In this document: one piece after another, positions 37,644 to 46,894 of the stretch | Position numbering within the stretch: the first letter of the stretch is position 1 | Layout: every line of letters starts with the position of its first letter | Position numbers and translations under genes: made by a program | The notes under the pieces: model-generated | Told to the model about the DNA's origin: nothing | The model's database searches: none | Seen by the model: only the letters and a program-made list of their open reading frames with translations | Assembly: GCF_900101875.1 (NCBI RefSeq) | Contig: NZ_FNAI01000003.1 | Coordinates: 489,718 to 553,717, forward strand | Length of the DNA: 64,000 nucleotides | From: Mucilaginibacter pineti | Lineage (GTDB): Bacteria > Bacteroidota > Bacteroidia > Sphingobacteriales > Sphingobacteriaceae | Reading direction: 5' to 3'

Positions 37644-38267
37644 ATGTACCAGAATCTGCTGAACCATTTATCGAGATACGTTGCTTTAAATCAGGAGGAT
37701 ATTGAAGTAGTTCAGTCTGTTTTAAATTATAAAAAGGTTTCCAAAAAAACATTTTTACTTACCGAAGGCGATATTTCCCAGGCGAGGTATTTTGTGGTAT
37801 CGGGATGTTTGCGGATGTACATAATTAATGCTGACGGAAGCAAACAGGTAATGCAATTTGCCATAGAGGGCTGGTGGATTGGTGACTATAAAAGCTTAGA
37901 AACCGGTAAACCATCACAATATTATATCCAGGCAGAAGAAGATTCGGAAATCATTATTTTAGATAAAACGGCTATTGAACAACTCGCTATAAAAGTTCCG
38001 CGGATAGAGCGGTATTTTAGGATCATGATGCAGATAGCTTATACCACTGTGTTAAAAAGGGTTGAAATATTGCTTTGTTGGTCAGCAGAAGAACGTTACC
38101 TGCAATTCAATAGCTCCTTTCCCGATTTTGTACAGCGTATCCCGCAATATTCGCTTGCTTCGTTTTTGGGTATGACCCCTGAATTTTTGAGCACGCTAAG
38201 AGGGAAGGTCAGGAAAACGAGTAAGGAACAAAATTTACCGGCAACAGGTGTAGAAAAATCTATTTAA
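37644..38267 (+). CDS. Crp/Fnr-family transcriptional regulator
   Basis: 207-residue cyclic-nucleotide-binding-fold regulator. I use ATG 37644 (MYQNLLNHLSRYV); an upstream GTG would overlap a TATCTTTG -7 element at 37616-37623. The cupin-like effector domain spans about 20-115 (LTEGDISQARYFVVSGCLRM), then a long dimerisation helix and a C-terminal winged helix (about 145-205; YSLASFLGMTPEFLSTLRGK). Relatives in Bacteroidota generally lack the canonical cAMP contacts. It lies divergent from azoreductase/DoxX, which it probably regulates. Confidence 0.9.
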   Translation: MYQNLLNHLSRYVALNQEDIEVVQSVLNYKKVSKKTFLLTEGDISQARYFVVSGCLRMYIINADGSKQVMQFAIEGWWIGDYKSLETGKPSQYYIQAEEDSEIIILDKTAIEQLAIKVPRIERYFRIMMQIAYTTVLKRVEILLCWSAEERYLQFNSSFPDFVQRIPQYSLASFLGMTPEFLSTLRGKVRKTSKEQNLPATGVEKSI

Positions 38268-38305
38268 ACGTTTAGTAGATAATAAACCATAATGTCCTAC
38301 AAGTA

Positions 38306-39145
38306 ATGAGCAATCAATCATCACATACCAAAAACCATATTTTTCAGCAACTGCATCAGCAATCCGGCATTTTTGTAATACCTAATCCCTGGGATGCCGG
38401 ATCTGCCTGCTTATTGGAAAAGTTGGGTTTCAAAGCCCTGGCTACAACCAGCGCAGGCCTGGCTTTTTCACTTGCGAAACCCGACGGACATGCGTCTATT
38501 AAGCGGGAACAAGCACTGGAAAACGTAAAGGCTATTATCTCGGCTACATCACTGCCGGTATCTGCAGATCTGGAGAACGGTTATGGCGATAGCCCGGAAA
38601 CCTGTGCGGAAACTATTTTACTTGCAGCAAAATCAGGACTTTCGGGTGGCTCCATTGAAGATGCGACCGGGCGACCAGACAGTCCTATCTATCCCTTTGA
38701 ACAAGCACTGGAGCGGGTAAAAGCCGCTGTAGCAGCAACAAAAAGCCTGCCTTATCCATTTACTTTAACAGCGAGGGCAGAAAACCTTATTTATGGCCGG
38801 CCAAACCTTGCCGATACCATTAAAAGACTGGAAGCATATGCCGATGCGGGTGCCGATGTACTGTTTGCCCCCGGTTTAAAGACGGCTGAAGAAATAAGCG
38901 CAGTTGTTAAAGCGGTAGCCCCCCGCCCGCTTAATGTGATCATGGGGATGGCCGGCAGCAGTTTTTCCATAACACAACTGGAAGATTTGGGTGTAAAACG
39001 GATCAGCCTCGGTTCATCACTTGTAAGGGCGGCATATGGCGCGTTTTTCAGGGCCGTTGAAGAGATGCAAACAAAGGGAACATTCAGTTATGCCATCGAA
39101 GCAAAGCCATATGCCGATTTGAACAAGCTTTTTAATGATCGTTAA
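38306..39145 (+). CDS. Isocitrate lyase / PEP mutase superfamily protein
   Basis: TIM-barrel enzyme of 279 aa, like the carboxyphosphonoenolpyruvate mutase/2-methylisocitrate lyase branch. Recognisable elements are IPNPWDAGSACLLEKLGFKA, the Mg-binding SADLENGYGD, GGSIEDATG, LTARAENLIYG and VIMGMAG. The KKCGH catalytic motif of true isocitrate lyases is absent, so the exact reaction is unclear (a C-C or P-C lyase or hydrolase is possible). Follows the Crp/Fnr gene by 38 nt and may be co-transcribed with it; convergent with the MocR gene, leaving only 9 nt between stops. Confidence 0.9.
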   Translation: MSNQSSHTKNHIFQQLHQQSGIFVIPNPWDAGSACLLEKLGFKALATTSAGLAFSLAKPDGHASIKREQALENVKAIISATSLPVSADLENGYGDSPETCAETILLAAKSGLSGGSIEDATGRPDSPIYPFEQALERVKAAVAATKSLPYPFTLTARAENLIYGRPNLADTIKRLEAYADAGADVLFAPGLKTAEEISAVVKAVAPRPLNVIMGMAGSSFSITQLEDLGVKRISLGSSLVRAAYGAFFRAVEEMQTKGTFSYAIEAKPYADLNKLFNDR

Positions 39146-39154
39146 CTACCAAGC

Positions 39155-40624
39155 CTATATACAATTAGCCAAAATATGTACCGCCTCGCTAATCTCTGTT
39201 AAACTTAAAGACGCAAAGCCGAAACGCATTGCATTGTAGCTGTTTTCAGGTGTATCAAATAAGTTGCCGTTATTGATGTATAACCCGCACTTAGCGGCTT
39301 TTTGCGCTATTGTTTTTAATGGATAGGCTTTGTTAAATACTGTCCATACCGCCATTCCACCAGATGGTTTTTGGTATTGTACTACGTGTTTTAAATGCAG
39401 ATCTAACTGCGTGCATAAATGATCGCGCCTTTCGAGGTATAGTTTATTTGCTTTTTTAAGGTGCCGGCCAATATCTCCGTTTGTGATCAGTGCGGCCAGG
39501 GCATCTTCCTGTATATAATTACCTTTCAGGTTAATGAGTCTGCGTAAGTGAACGGCCTGGCGTATAAAATCTGCCGCTGCAATCATAAAGCCAATGCGGA
39601 TAGAGGTGGTAAGGGATTTTGAAAAAGAGCCTATATATATTACCCGGCTGTGGTGGTTGCCTGCAGCCAATGGTAAATAGGGGGAGGAGGTGTAATGAAA
39701 ATCATAGTCATAATCATCCTCCACAATAATAAAGTTAAATTTTTCGGCCATTTCCAGCAGGCGCATCCGCCTTTCGGGGCTAAGGGTTACCGTGGTAGGA
39801 TGATGATGGTGCGGGATAAGGTACAACAGGCCAATCTTATATTTCCGGCAGGCATCTTCTACAGCATCGGCAACCAGTCCGTTTTCATCAACTGGTATGC
39901 GAATGATATGGGCGCCCAGTTGCTCAAATACCTGGTTAGCGAGGTAATAACCTGGTTCGCCCACAAGCACATGATCTCCCGGTTTTAAAAGTAAACTGGC
40001 CGCAATGTAGATACTCATTTGCGCGCCGTCGGTTATAATGATGTGATCCGGCTGCATTTTTATTCCACGGGTGTCGGCAATGTAGCTCACCATGGCCTCC
40101 CGCAATTTTGGGGAACCCTGCGACATTGCCGAGGAGATCCGCCGGAAGGCCTGCGGTTGTTTCAGGCGACTTTGGTATTCACGATTTAATAATTGTAAAG
40201 GGGCCAGGCGAGGATCGGGGTGCCCGTCATCAATGATAAGGTCAAAGCCTGGGCTTGGTGTTAAGGATGGTGCTGCCGGTAACTGCGATTGGTAAAAGGG
40301 TACCGGCATGGCGCTGTTGTAGCTATAACCCGCGGTTCGCTCATCCCATTTTCTTGGCCGAAACTCGGATAGGTTTTGTTCAACCATAAAGCCTTTGCGG
40401 GGTATCACCGTTATCCAACCCTGCGCGCTTAATTCATCATAGGCGGCAATAGCCGTTTTGCGGTGCAGCTTTAGTATGGCAGCCATAACGCGTGTGCCAG
40501 GCAATAAATTGCCCGAATTGAGCACACCATTGCGGATATGTTTTATGAGTTGGTTGGCTATCTGCTTGTATACAGGCAAAGCTATGGACTTGTCAATAAT
40601 AATAAGGGTATCAAAGGGAAGCAT
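39155..40624 (-). CDS. MocR/PdxR-family regulator (GntR HTH plus aminotransferase fold)
   Basis: 489-residue fusion. The N-terminal GntR winged helix (about 10-85; LPVYKQIANQLIKHIRNGVL, LKLHRKTAIAAYDELSAQGW) is linked to a fold-type I aminotransferase domain (about 120-489) with the PLP-binding Lys in SFSKSLTTSIRIGFM and the contact VEDDYDYDFHY. Proteins of this type sense PLP or an amino-acid/PLP adduct. It is divergent from the small GNAT gene, whose promoter it probably controls; no PLP-biosynthesis gene is nearby, so the regulon is uncertain. Confidence 0.93.
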   Translation of the reverse strand: MLPFDTLIIIDKSIALPVYKQIANQLIKHIRNGVLNSGNLLPGTRVMAAILKLHRKTAIAAYDELSAQGWITVIPRKGFMVEQNLSEFRPRKWDERTAGYSYNSAMPVPFYQSQLPAAPSLTPSPGFDLIIDDGHPDPRLAPLQLLNREYQSRLKQPQAFRRISSAMSQGSPKLREAMVSYIADTRGIKMQPDHIIITDGAQMSIYIAASLLLKPGDHVLVGEPGYYLANQVFEQLGAHIIRIPVDENGLVADAVEDACRKYKIGLLYLIPHHHHPTTVTLSPERRMRLLEMAEKFNFIIVEDDYDYDFHYTSSPYLPLAAGNHHSRVIYIGSFSKSLTTSIRIGFMIAAADFIRQAVHLRRLINLKGNYIQEDALAALITNGDIGRHLKKANKLYLERRDHLCTQLDLHLKHVVQYQKPSGGMAVWTVFNKAYPLKTIAQKAAKCGLYINNGNLFDTPENSYNAMRFGFASLSLTEISEAVHILANCI

Positions 40625-40655
40625 CTGGACTACTTTGTTTTTAATAACTGGATGC

Positions 40656-40685
40656 CAAAGATAGTCCTATTGCGCAGTATTTTTG
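40656..40685. promoter_or_regulatory. Divergent -7 elements between MocR and GNAT genes
   Basis: TATCTTTG on the minus strand (40656-40663) for the MocR gene and TATTTTTG on the plus strand (40678-40685) for the GNAT gene both match TAnnTTTG. No well-spaced TTG accompanies either, so confidence is limited. Confidence 0.4.
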
Positions 40686-40700
40686 ATAAAAAATATAAGC

Positions 40701-41099
40701 ATGGAAATTACTTACAGAACAAATATTACCCCGGCTACCGAGGCAATCATAGCTGTATACGATAGTTCGGGCATCAAACGCCCAACCAACGACCCGGAAA
40801 GAATTGCAAAGATGTATGAAAACTCCAACCTTGTTGTTACCGCCTGGTATGGCGACGTGCTGATCGGTATAGCCAGATCATTAACCGATTTTTGTTATTG
40901 CTGCTACCTTGCCGATCTGGCCATCAGCATGGAATACCAGAAAGGCGGTATTGGCAGGCAGCTGGTTAAACTAACAAAGGAAACTTTAGGGAAACAGTGT
41001 ATGCTTTTATTGTTAGCTGCCCCCACCGCCCAGGAATATTACCCCAAATTAGGGATGGACACTGTTCATAATGGTTTTATCATCAACAGGGAACAATAA
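40701..41099 (+). CDS. GNAT-family N-acetyltransferase
   Basis: 132-residue acetyl-CoA-dependent acyltransferase. ATG 40701 is preferred over an upstream TTG. The core motif A is DLAISMEYQKGGIGRQLVKLT, with the Q/RxxGxG/A pyrophosphate loop as QKGGIG; the later strand LLLLAAPTAQEYYPKLGMD is also typical. Acceptor substrate unknown. It lies divergent from the MocR gene, and GNAT-MocR pairs are frequent, so PLP- or amino-acid-linked regulation is plausible. A hairpin terminator follows. Confidence 0.9.
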   Translation: MEITYRTNITPATEAIIAVYDSSGIKRPTNDPERIAKMYENSNLVVTAWYGDVLIGIARSLTDFCYCCYLADLAISMEYQKGGIGRQLVKLTKETLGKQCMLLLLAAPTAQEYYPKLGMDTVHNGFIINREQ

Positions 41100-41100
41100 A

Positions 41101-41134
41101 AAAACAGACTGCTCTTAATGAGGCAGTCTGTTTT
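41101..41134. terminator. Bidirectional hairpin terminator
   Basis: 12-bp stem (41101-41112/41123-41134, AAAACAGACTGC/GCAGTCTGTTTT) with a 10-nt loop, between the GNAT gene and the convergent phosphatase gene. Confidence 0.88.
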
Positions 41135-41161
41135 ACTGAAAGGATACAAATTCGACTTCTT

Positions 41162-43015
41162 TTACTTTTTCGCGCTCATTAATGCCAATATCTTGTGGAA
41201 GATCTCGGTATTTTGGTAAGTGCCATTAAAATCCTGCGCATGTGGGCCGTAAGCAAATACGGGTACATTAATGCTGGTATGATCGTTAGTGCTGAATGAA
41301 CCTGAAACCATTCCTTTTTCTGTAGAAACATCCAATAAACTTAAACCGCCCGTTTCATGATCGGCCGTAATTATCACTAAAGTTTCGCCGTCTTCATCGG
41401 CAAATTTCAGGGCTTCGGCAACTGTTTTATCAAAATCATGCAGTTCGGTAACTATATATGGCAGGTTATTGGCGTGGCCTCCGTAATCAATTTGCGCGCC
41501 TTCGGCCATGATGAAGAAACCCTGTTTATTTGCTGATAAAATACGCATGGTTTGCAGCAACGATTCTTTTAACATATCGCCGCGACCATTCATTACCGGC
41601 CTGGTATCTGAATCTTTAAGCAACACCAGTTGTTTATCTTTCGATGTTGCTGTTTTTAAATCGGCAAGCGAGGTGTATAACTGGTAATGTTTTGTTTTAA
41701 GATCGCTAATAAGGTTTTTATCGGCATTATTAAAAAAGCTCTTTTGGTTTGAGCCTATTAACACATCAACATGGCTGGTTAAAAGCCCTGCGGCTATTTC
41801 CTGTGATGATTCCCTGTCAATATTATGCGCGTAATAAGCGGCTGGGGTTGCATCGGTAATATCACCGCAGCTTATAATGCCGGTTTTAATACCATCGGTT
41901 GCCAGCTTATCGGGCAGGTTAACCAGGGGTTTGCCTTGCGTGTCTTCGCCAATATAGCGGTTGTTGGTTTTTTCGCCGCAAGCCATGGCCGTAGCACCTG
42001 CTGCCGAATCGGTATTATCTGAATTTGAAGCCCGTGTTTGCGAAAAACCGATGTTGTGGCATTGGTATATATTCAGTTGCCCGCGGTTTGCGGTTAATCC
42101 GGCCTGGATCTGTGCCAACCCCATGCCATCGCCAATTAACAGGATTACGTTTTTAACCTTTTTATTGGCACCATCAGATTTATAGGTTGGCTTATAAACC
42201 TGGTAAGGGGCGGGGTTGGTATATTCTAATTTGGCGCGGTTAATAAAAAAGTCATGTAACTGCTGGGGATGATCGGTATTGATCCAATCGACACCAATTT
42301 TTTCAAGCTCGATCCAGGTGTTGGGACTATCCTGCGTGGCCCAAAACCTGAATGACTTATGTACCGCATGTGCCGCGTTTACAATACGCTGCAATTTTTC
42401 CATATCGGGAGGTGTTGGTGTTCCTTTACCATTCCATTTGGTGTATAAACTCAGTTCGTTGCTTATCATGCCAACGTGCTTCAGCTCATCTGCCGAATAA
42501 GTGATCTCCGGTCGCCCGTCAAAATAAATATATGATGGATAGTTATCGAATTTAGCAGGGGCGGGCATGTCGCCGCTTAGCACAAGTTTAACGGCACGCT
42601 TGTTTGACGGATCATTAAACACCTGCATGTAAGGGTTTATCTCTTTAATTAACTCGGGTATTACATGCTCATGATCCTCCTTTATATCAATAACCAATTG
42701 TAACCTGAGCGAGGTATCGGCATAAGGCCTGTTACCGCTTTTTTTAAACAGCGCTGCCAGCGGTTTAAGATAAAGATTATCTAAAGTGCGTTCTTCAGAT
42801 ATATCCTCCCGGTTGTGTGCAACATAAAGCTTGCCATTAAACAAAAATACATCAGCCTCAATGGAACCCATGCCGGCATAGTACGCCTGAAGGAAAGGGA
42901 TTTGCTGATTATAGTCGTTATGGCTATGGCCGCGGTTGCCGTTAAGTGTTTGTGCAAATGAACCAACTTTTACAAGACAGGTAATGAGCAGGGTAAGTAA
43001 TAGTTTGTTTTTCAA
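41162..43015 (-). CDS. Exported fusion: PI-PLC/GDPD-like domain plus alkaline phosphatase
   Basis: Secreted 617-residue protein (signal peptide 1-21, ending GSFAQ). Residues about 26-260 match the PI-PLC/glycerophosphodiester phosphodiesterase superfamily (RGHSHNDYNQQIP, SIEADVFLFNGKLYVAHN, FWATQDSPNTWIELEKIGVD). Residues about 288-617 are an alkaline phosphatase: GDGMG metal site (295-299), nucleophile Ser337 in TDSAAGATAMA, MAEGAQIDYGGHANN and TADHETGG zinc ligands. One polypeptide could therefore release a phosphomonoester from a phosphodiester and then inorganic phosphate from it. It is a single-gene unit with no visible Pho box. Which diester is used is unknown. Confidence 0.9.
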   Translation of the reverse strand: MKNKLLLTLLITCLVKVGSFAQTLNGNRGHSHNDYNQQIPFLQAYYAGMGSIEADVFLFNGKLYVAHNREDISEERTLDNLYLKPLAALFKKSGNRPYADTSLRLQLVIDIKEDHEHVIPELIKEINPYMQVFNDPSNKRAVKLVLSGDMPAPAKFDNYPSYIYFDGRPEITYSADELKHVGMISNELSLYTKWNGKGTPTPPDMEKLQRIVNAAHAVHKSFRFWATQDSPNTWIELEKIGVDWINTDHPQQLHDFFINRAKLEYTNPAPYQVYKPTYKSDGANKKVKNVILLIGDGMGLAQIQAGLTANRGQLNIYQCHNIGFSQTRASNSDNTDSAAGATAMACGEKTNNRYIGEDTQGKPLVNLPDKLATDGIKTGIISCGDITDATPAAYYAHNIDRESSQEIAAGLLTSHVDVLIGSNQKSFFNNADKNLISDLKTKHYQLYTSLADLKTATSKDKQLVLLKDSDTRPVMNGRGDMLKESLLQTMRILSANKQGFFIMAEGAQIDYGGHANNLPYIVTELHDFDKTVAEALKFADEDGETLVIITADHETGGLSLLDVSTEKGMVSGSFSTNDHTSINVPVFAYGPHAQDFNGTYQNTEIFHKILALMSAKK

Positions 43016-43284
43016 TATGTTTTATATTTAAAGGCCGATCACAAGGTAATATTACAGCGGCAAACATAAATCTCAACCGTTAACTAAATGTTAGCCCTGG
43101 ATAAACTATTGTAGGATTTGACGGTTTTGGATGGCACCTGGTTTACTCAACTATACCTGCACGTGGTGCTGGTAAAAGGCAGGTTTGAGTTGTCTTATCT
43201 GGGAGATAGTTCTAAGAGCGGATTTTTTGAACCGTTCAGTAGTTGTTATTTAACAAATATTCTGCTGAAATATATTGCTATTTA

Positions 43285-43620
43285 TTAGCGATGCGCCCAC
43301 GCCTTGTATAAGTTAAATTGAATTATCCGCTCTGCAATTTCCTCTATCTCATAAATATTAAAGCTACGTTCACAGTAAGATGCGTAATAGTAAAAAACAT
43401 GCGGTGCCGACATTACTATCCGTCCAAGATAGTCTGGATCGGGAGCCGCGCCTAAATTTCTCTGTATCTCTTTTTCCATCAGCGTATTTATGGTACAGGT
43501 AGTATCTAAATAAATACTATAGGAAAGGTCGTCAAGCACTCGTCCGTGACAATCAAATTCATTATCAGGAATAAGTATCAGTTGTAAATAACCCGAAAGA
43601 TTAACAAATAGTGGCTGCAT
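43285..43620 (-). CDS. Hypothetical protein, 111 aa
   Basis: Not recognised. Predicted soluble and mixed alpha/beta, acidic in the middle, with a helix near the C-terminus (IYEIEEIAERIIQFNLYKAW) and an aromatic patch (HVFYYYASYC). Residue composition looks coding and no better frame covers this stretch. The two flanking gaps (269 nt to the phosphatase start, 89 nt to the LLM gene) contain nothing else recognisable. It could be the second gene after the LLM oxidoreductase, read on the same strand. Confidence 0.5.
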   Translation of the reverse strand: MQPLFVNLSGYLQLILIPDNEFDCHGRVLDDLSYSIYLDTTCTINTLMEKEIQRNLGAAPDPDYLGRIVMSAPHVFYYYASYCERSFNIYEIEEIAERIIQFNLYKAWAHR

Positions 43621-43709
43621 GAATAAATATACCCATGTGTTTGTGTTGCCGCAATGGGTGTTTTCACGGTAGTTTACAACCTGCGAGGGTATATTTGTGT
43701 ATTTTATAG

Positions 43710-44732
43710 TTAAACCATAGCCAGTTGGTTTATTGATTTCATAACGGTAGAAAACAGTTCATAAGAATGAAGGCGCGCGTTATGATCAAATATATGCGAT
43801 GTAGCCATTACCTCATCTACACCGGTTTGTTCAAGGAAAGTAAGTAATTGGGCTTTTAACAGTTCGGGGCCGCCAACAAAGGCGTAGGTAAGCATCTGAT
43901 TTACCGCTTCGGCTTCATAACTGTTCCAGATTTCGTCCATACTGTTAACCGGTGGTTGTAATAATTTCCGTCGGCCGGTAATTACTCCTAAAAACAATTG
44001 CTTAAGGGAGGTTGCCAGGCGTGCTGCTTCTTCATCGGTATCGGCAGCTACTACGTTTACGCAAGCGATTACATAGGGAGCCTGTAAAAATTCTGAAGGA
44101 CGAAAGTTTTCTCTGTATATCCTTATTGCCTCGTTAAAGTAAGTGGGGGCAAAGTGACTGGCAAAAGCATAAGGTAAACCCATAGCCGCCGCAACCCTTG
44201 CACTATCGGTACTTGAACCCAGTATCCATATCGGGATCTCAAGGCCTTCGCCGGGGATAGCCCTTACTTTAGCTTCGCTGTTTTCTGCGGAGAAAAAAGT
44301 TTGTAATTTTTGTATATCCTTAGGGAAATTATGCTCCTGGTAATAATTCTGCCCCCTTATTTCCAGCGCTGTTAACTGATCAGAACCAGGCGCGCGGCCT
44401 AAACCCAGATCAATCCTGCCGGGATATAATGAAGCTAGTGTGCCAAATTGTTCAGCAACTACCAAAGGCGCATGATTGGGCAGCATAATACCGCCAGAAC
44501 CAACGCGGATAGTGGAGGTGCCACCAGCAATATAACCAATTAATACCGATGTTGCAGAGCTGGCTACACTTACCATATTATGGTGCTCGGCCAGCCAAAA
44601 ACGCTGGTATCCCCATTGTTCGGCATGGCGGGCCAAGTCAAGGCTTCGGGGGAAAGTATCGGCAGGTGTTTGTCCTTGTGCTACACCCGCAAGATCGAGC
44701 ACTGAATAAGCTATTTCTTTGTCCATATTCAA
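43710..44732 (-). CDS. LLM-class flavin-dependent oxidoreductase
   Basis: Bacterial luciferase-like monooxygenase fold, 340 aa, of the group that starts IAYSVLDLAGVAQGQ and has no cofactor partner encoded nearby. A second ATG at 44726 (MDKEIAYSVL) is the usual family start. Landmarks: FWLAEHHNMVSVASSATSVL, VGSGGIMLPNHAPLVVAEQF, the flavin-region RIDLGLGRAPGSDQ, and IPIWILGSSTDSARVAAAMG. Single-domain proteins of this type use FMNH2 or F420-like flavins; substrate unknown. Confidence 0.92.
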   Translation of the reverse strand: MNMDKEIAYSVLDLAGVAQGQTPADTFPRSLDLARHAEQWGYQRFWLAEHHNMVSVASSATSVLIGYIAGGTSTIRVGSGGIMLPNHAPLVVAEQFGTLASLYPGRIDLGLGRAPGSDQLTALEIRGQNYYQEHNFPKDIQKLQTFFSAENSEAKVRAIPGEGLEIPIWILGSSTDSARVAAAMGLPYAFASHFAPTYFNEAIRIYRENFRPSEFLQAPYVIACVNVVAADTDEEAARLATSLKQLFLGVITGRRKLLQPPVNSMDEIWNSYEAEAVNQMLTYAFVGGPELLKAQLLTFLEQTGVDEVMATSHIFDHNARLHSYELFSTVMKSINQLAMV

Positions 44733-44829
44733 ATTTAGGGCTAAATGCCTAAAAGCGTATCGGCAATAATATTATATGACTTTTGCGTAGCAAAGCACCG
44801 GTTTGTAAAAAAGGCAGCAGAAAGTGTAG

Positions 44830-45705
44830 TTAGCTGCTTTGATTTTTATAGGCCTTTTGATATACCTGCGGTGTTTTACCGGTAAGCCTTTTAAAACATT
44901 CATGAAAGCTCGAGAAATTGTTAAAACCACTTTCGTAGCATATTTCCTTTATGCTTGCGTTGTTGGATATTAGCAATTTACAGGCGTACCCAATTCTTAT
45001 TTCGGTCAAAAAATCTGAATATGTTTTCCCGGTATGACCTTTAAAGTAGCGGCAAAATGAGTTGGCTGTCATCCCGGCTATCCCAGCTATTTCGCTTTGT
45101 TTTATTTTTTTTTGAAAGTTGCTGAATGAGTAATTGTATATCGCGTTAATTCTTTTGTTTTCTGATTCCGGAAAATCATACTTGAAACCTATTGACGACA
45201 AGGCATACTGCTCTTCACAAAGCGCAATTTCCGATAAGCAGGTAATCAATGCCAGTATTTTACCAATTCCATCTGCCTGGTAAATTTTCTCTATTAGCCC
45301 GCCTATTTTGTTTGCTGTAAGTCCTTTGAATAAAATTCCTCTTTTGGCCCTTTCCAACAATGCCCTTATATGCCTTGTTTCCGGAAGATGAAGAAAACGT
45401 TCGCCAATAAAATTTTCAAAAAAATGAATAACAGTTGAGTACGGGCCCGAATCTATCGGATCGTTATAATACACTTCGTCGTATTTCCAAAAATGAGGCA
45501 GGTTACAGCCAACCAATACCACATCTCCTGGTTCAAACTGTGAAATATGATCGCCTACAAACTGGGTGCCGAAACCACTATGAAAGTGAATCAATTCTAT
45601 CTCCGGATGATAGTGCCACCTGTTATTAATATTTGGTGCCATTTCTTTCCGTACACCAAAAGAGTGATCCGGGCCGTAGGGTATTTTTAGCAGTTGGGGC
45701 TTCAT
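44830..45705 (-). CDS. AraC-family transcriptional regulator (cupin sensor)
   Basis: Regulator of 291 aa from ATG 45705 (MKPQLLKIPYGPDHSFGV); an upstream ATG at 45756 adds a stretch unlike the family. The N-terminal cupin (about 20-140) has NRWHYHPEIELIHFHSGFGT and FEPGDVVLVGCNLPHFW, typical of sugar-responsive AraC proteins such as RhaS/MelR-like ones. The C-terminal HTH pair occupies about 190-291 (SEIAGIAGMTANSFCRYFKG, IKEICYESGFNNFSSFHECF). It is divergent from an aldo/keto reductase and alcohol dehydrogenase gene pair, so it probably activates these in response to a sugar. Confidence 0.93.
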   Translation of the reverse strand: MKPQLLKIPYGPDHSFGVRKEMAPNINNRWHYHPEIELIHFHSGFGTQFVGDHISQFEPGDVVLVGCNLPHFWKYDEVYYNDPIDSGPYSTVIHFFENFIGERFLHLPETRHIRALLERAKRGILFKGLTANKIGGLIEKIYQADGIGKILALITCLSEIALCEEQYALSSIGFKYDFPESENKRINAIYNYSFSNFQKKIKQSEIAGIAGMTANSFCRYFKGHTGKTYSDFLTEIRIGYACKLLISNNASIKEICYESGFNNFSSFHECFKRLTGKTPQVYQKAYKNQSS

Positions 45706-45876
45706 TTTTATTCGCAATAATACGCTTTTATTAAATTTGATGGTAAAATAACGCAATAGTTTGATATTATTTGGGTGTTTTGTAGTTTTTAAAACCGCTT
45801 TATTTGAATGAACTAATTATTATTGATACCATCCGTAAACCTTTACAGTCTATTTGAATTCTGAGATAATTTTATA

Positions 45877-46887
45877 ATGAAAAATATTTTGTTACCCCGT
45901 GTTATTTTTGGTACAAGCGCGCTAGGCAATTTATATGTGGCCCTTAATGACAATGAAAAGCTTGCCATAGTGAAGGAATGTATTACTCATTCAAGCGTGC
46001 CTGTTGTTTTTGATTCGGCAGGTAAATATGGTGCCGGTTTGGCGTTGGAATCATTGGGGAAATGTTTAAAGCAATTAGAGGTGAAGCCCGATGACGTGCT
46101 CATAAGCAATAAACTGGGCTGGCTCAGAACCAAACTTAATACACCCGAACCAACATTTGAGCCTGGTGTGTGGCGTAACCTGGAACATGACGCGGTTCAA
46201 AAAATTAGTTATAAGGGTATACTGGAGTGTTATGAACAAGGTAACAGTTTACTACATGGTTACGAGGCCCAAATGGTGTCTGTACATGACCCGGATGAAT
46301 ATATAAGCCAGGGCCATACCCCGGCGGCGCAGGATAAATTATACAATGATATTTTGGACGCTTACTGGGCACTCGGCGAACTTAAACAACAGGGAAAAGT
46401 AAAAGCAATTGGCATTGGCTCAAAAGACTGGCGCATAATTGAAAGGATAACCCGCGATGTAGATTTAGATTGGGTGATGATTGCCAACAGCATGACAGTA
46501 TACAGCCACCCTGCAGAGTTGGTTTCTTTTATGGAAGAAATGGAACGAAAAGGGGTAGCTATCATCAATTCGGCCGTATTTAATGCCGGTTTTTTGATTG
46601 GTTCTGACTATTATAATTATAAACTGAAGAGCAGGGAAAGTCATCCGGATTTGTACAAATGGCGTGATAGCTTTTTTGCTTTGTGTAACGCATATGATGT
46701 AAAACCTGCCGAGGTATGCGTGGCTTTTGGCCTCATGGCACCGGGCGTAAAAAGCATTGCATTAAGTACCTCAAACCCGAACCGGGTAAAGGGAAATATT
46801 GATATGGCCTGGGCAAAAATACCGGGAGCGTTTTGGGACGAAATGAAATTGCAGGGCTTGCTTGATATAAATTACAAATACTTATAA
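45877..46887 (+). CDS. Aldo/keto reductase, aldose/L-fucose dehydrogenase-like
   Basis: NAD(P)-dependent sugar oxidoreductase of 336 aa. The N-terminus RVIFGTSALGNLY and the catalytic tetrad Asp46, Tyr51 (FDSAGKYGAG), Lys79 (SNKLGW) and His (VSVHDPDEY) fit the D-threo-aldose-1-dehydrogenase/pyridoxal-4-dehydrogenase branch. The extended segment around residues 85-125 (WRNLEHDAVQKISYKGI) is branch-typical. It is followed 7 nt later by a zinc dehydrogenase and driven by a divergent AraC regulator, suggesting consecutive sugar oxidations. Sugar identity is unknown. Confidence 0.9.
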   Translation: MKNILLPRVIFGTSALGNLYVALNDNEKLAIVKECITHSSVPVVFDSAGKYGAGLALESLGKCLKQLEVKPDDVLISNKLGWLRTKLNTPEPTFEPGVWRNLEHDAVQKISYKGILECYEQGNSLLHGYEAQMVSVHDPDEYISQGHTPAAQDKLYNDILDAYWALGELKQQGKVKAIGIGSKDWRIIERITRDVDLDWVMIANSMTVYSHPAELVSFMEEMERKGVAIINSAVFNAGFLIGSDYYNYKLKSRESHPDLYKWRDSFFALCNAYDVKPAEVCVAFGLMAPGVKSIALSTSNPNRVKGNIDMAWAKIPGAFWDEMKLQGLLDINYKYL

Positions 46888-46894
46888 GACTATA

